Shown here: one piece after another, positions 7,337 through 8,466 of the stretch
Layout: the number at the start of each line of letters is the position of its first letter
Numbering within the stretch: position 1 is the stretch's first letter
DNA from: Holosporaceae bacterium
GTDB taxonomy: Bacteria; Pseudomonadota; Alphaproteobacteria; UBA3830
Direction: 5' to 3'
NCBI GenBank assembly: GCA_031267195.1
Contig: JAIRZO010000010.1
Location: 1-8,466 of the forward strand
DNA: 8,466 bases
Made by a program: the position numbers and the translations under genes
Notes under the pieces: generated by a model
What the model was told of the DNA's origin: nothing
Database searches by the model: none
The model's input: the letters and a program-made list of their open reading frames with translations, nothing else

Positions 7337-7351
7337 TTATAGGATAATGTT
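7333..7351. repeat. Perfect 8-bp inverted repeat upstream of rpmF (possible operator)
   Basis: AACATTAT (7333-7340) and ATAATGTT (7344-7351) are exact reverse complements separated by AGG. The repeat ends 19 nt before the rpmF Shine-Dalgarno and overlaps the presumed -10/start region. It could be a dimeric repressor site or a small 5' leader hairpin. I do not recognise it as the site of any named regulator. Confidence 0.5.
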
Positions 7352-7370
7352 GCTATGTTCCATAAAGATC

Positions 7371-7375
7371 AGGAG
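7371..7375 (+). promoter_or_regulatory. Ribosome binding site of rpmF
   Basis: AGGAG lies 6 nt before GTG 7382. It supports the GTG start and argues against the in-frame ATG at 7355, which would add nine residues not found in L32 proteins. Confidence 0.85.
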
Positions 7376-7381
7376 AGAGAT

Positions 7382-7570
7382 GTGGCTGTTCCCAAGAAAA
7401 AGATTTCGAAATCGCGCAGAGATATGCGTCGATCGCATTTGGCAATTACTCCAGTAAAAACTGTGCCTTGCTCCAATTGCAAAATGTTTAAACTTCCTCA
7501 TCATGCGTGTCCGACATGCGGGTTCTATAATGGCAGGCCCATTCTAGAAGATAAACGTCAAGGAATTTAG
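7382..7570 (+). CDS. rpmF: 50S ribosomal protein L32 (bL32)
   Basis: A small structural protein of the large ribosomal subunit, 62 residues, normal for the family. The N-terminus reads (M)AVPKKKISKSRRDMRRSHLA, the classic bL32 opening. The second half carries CSNC and, after KMFKLPHHA, CPTCG, giving four cysteines in a zinc-ribbon arrangement (the zinc-binding form), then FYNGRPIL. The start is GTG 7382 because L32 always begins MAVPK and AGGAG lies 6 nt upstream; the longer in-frame ATG at 7355 is rejected. plsX follows 3 nt after the stop. This rpmF-plsX pairing is common across bacteria and couples ribosome and membrane-lipid synthesis genes on one transcript. It is transcribed divergently from proS. 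Confidence 0.97.
   Translation: MAVPKKKISKSRRDMRRSHLAITPVKTVPCSNCKMFKLPHHACPTCGFYNGRPILEDKRQGI
7560..7564 (+). promoter_or_regulatory. Ribosome binding site of plsX
   Basis: AAGGA lies inside the last codons of rpmF, 9 nt before GTG 7574. It supports that GTG as the plsX start and suggests coupling to rpmF translation. Confidence 0.6.
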
Positions 7571-7573
7571 ACG

Positions 7574-8466
7574 GTGTGTTCCGAAAACCGCTTCGGACGA
7601 ACAATTATTGCCGTTGATGGCATGGGCGGGGATCTAGGTCCATCAGCCATTATGAATGGGCTCTCAGCATTTACTTCCTCCAGTATTCATTTCATCATTT
7701 TCGGAGATACTGGAGTGTTGAACAATTATGCCCGGAAATTGCCGTCATCATTATCCTATGAAATTCGCCACACGGACATGGTTGTCACCGGTAATATGGA
7801 TGTGATGTCTTCCCTCAGAACCGGGAAAAAATCCAGCATGGGTCTTGCCATTCAAGCAGTTATGGATGGAGAAGCGGAAGCAGTGGTGTCGTCTGGCAAT
7901 ACCGGACTGTACATGGCGCTGGCGAAAATAATTTTGAGGACCATAGATGGCATCGATCGGCCAGCCATCGCCTCCGTAATTCCCGGGAAAGCGGGACGAG
8001 CCATATTTTTGGATCTGGGAGCTAATGCCGAATGTGACCTAAAAAATCTGGTAGATTTCGCAATTATGGGAGAAGTGCTGGCAAGGTCTGTGTTTAGCAA
8101 AGATACGGCCAGTGTTGCTCTTTTAAATATAGGAGCGGAAGACACCAAAGGCAGCCGTCTCATAAAAAAGACAGCAGAAATTTTGAAAGGAACCATCGAT
8201 AATTACGTCGGATTCGTGGAAGGCAATGATCTGTGTCGCGGCAATATCGATGTTGTAGTCACTGATGGATTTACGGGAAATATTGCCCTGAAAACTATGG
8301 AAGGCACAGCAAAATATCTATTCGGCGAGGTAAAGGAAGCCATCAGGAATAATTTATTATCAACCATTGGCTCCCTTTTTATGAAATCCACAATTATCAA
8401 TCTAAAAAATAAAATGGATCCGAGACTCTACAATGGCGCAATTTTGGTTGGATTAAATGGTGTTGT
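7574..8466 (+). CDS. plsX: Phosphate acyltransferase PlsX, C-terminus cut by window edge
   Basis: PlsX converts acyl-ACP and phosphate to acyl-phosphate, the acyl donor used by PlsY to make lysophosphatidic acid. It is a peripheral enzyme at the cytoplasmic membrane. I translated 297 codons with no stop before the right edge; the family is about 330-350 residues, so roughly 40-50 are missing. Recognisable segments are TIIAVDGMGGDLGP near the N-terminus, SSLRTGKKSSMGLAI, AVVSSGNTGLYMALA, RPAIASVIPG, FLDLGANAECDLKNLVDFA, the GFVEGNDLCRGNIDVVVTDG block, FTGNIALKTMEG, and NGAILVGLNGV at the edge. The start is GTG 7574, in frame with and just after the rpmF stop, with AAGGA 9 nt upstream. Most homologues read VDAMGGD where this protein has VDGMGGD, a small change. 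fabH commonly follows plsX and may lie just outside the window. Confidence 0.96.
   Translation, partial: MCSENRFGRTIIAVDGMGGDLGPSAIMNGLSAFTSSSIHFIIFGDTGVLNNYARKLPSSLSYEIRHTDMVVTGNMDVMSSLRTGKKSSMGLAIQAVMDGEAEAVVSSGNTGLYMALAKIILRTIDGIDRPAIASVIPGKAGRAIFLDLGANAECDLKNLVDFAIMGEVLARSVFSKDTASVALLNIGAEDTKGSRLIKKTAEILKGTIDNYVGFVEGNDLCRGNIDVVVTDGFTGNIALKTMEGTAKYLFGEVKEAIRNNLLSTIGSLFMKSTIINLKNKMDPRLYNGAILVGLNGV

Noticed and set aside
7355..7381. Upstream ATG adding nine residues to rpmF
   Set aside because: L32 begins MAVPK; GTG 7382 has an ideal AGGAG at 6 nt.
7852..8400. Two - strand open frames of 114 and 65 codons
   Set aside because: Both are shadows of plsX, whose continuous reading on the + strand matches the family throughout.
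1..8466. Mobile elements, CRISPR, tRNA/rRNA genes, defence or toxin-antitoxin genes
   Set aside because: Coding density is near complete with recognisable housekeeping genes. No terminal repeats, transposase motifs, spaced repeats or cloverleaf were seen.

Overview
The window looks like a compact housekeeping segment of an alphaproteobacterial chromosome. Three things suggest this. The order proS-lolC/E-lolD-dnaE is a recognised alphaproteobacterial arrangement. The prolyl-tRNA synthetase is the short type without the large editing insertion. The DnaE N-terminus (HLRLHSAYSL, then TDTNNLFG) is alphaproteobacterial in style. Base composition is moderately AT-rich by eye, genes overlap heavily, and rpmF is followed directly by plsX as in Rickettsia-like genomes. 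A host-associated lineage (Rickettsiales/Holosporales-like) is therefore possible, but this is inference and not proven here.

Layout: a leftward unit runs from about 7300 down to the left edge: proS (prolyl-tRNA synthetase), a LolC/E-family permease, lolD (ABC ATPase), dnaE (DNA polymerase III alpha) and a YqaA/DedA-type membrane protein cut by the left edge. The junctions are 25-, 8- and 4-bp overlaps and then a gap of at most about 21 bp, so the five genes are probably one transcript with translational coupling. A rightward unit starts at 7382: rpmF (ribosomal protein L32), then plsX (phosphate acyltransferase, cut by the right edge). The only real intergenic space is 7196-7381, between the divergent units. 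It holds back-to-back candidate promoters, an interrupted stem-loop and a perfect 8-bp inverted repeat.

Functionally the leftward unit joins tRNA charging, lipoprotein release from the inner membrane (LolC/E plus LolD) and chromosome replication. The rightward unit joins a ribosomal protein with the first committed step of acyl-phosphate-dependent phospholipid synthesis.

I found no mobile element, CRISPR array, tRNA/rRNA, toxin-antitoxin or defence locus, and no convincing new system. The points worth a second look are small: the divergent control region, the proS/lolC overlap with a non-ATG start, long A-tracts inside dnaE (one a correctly phased A AAA AAG), and the single-permease Lol arrangement.
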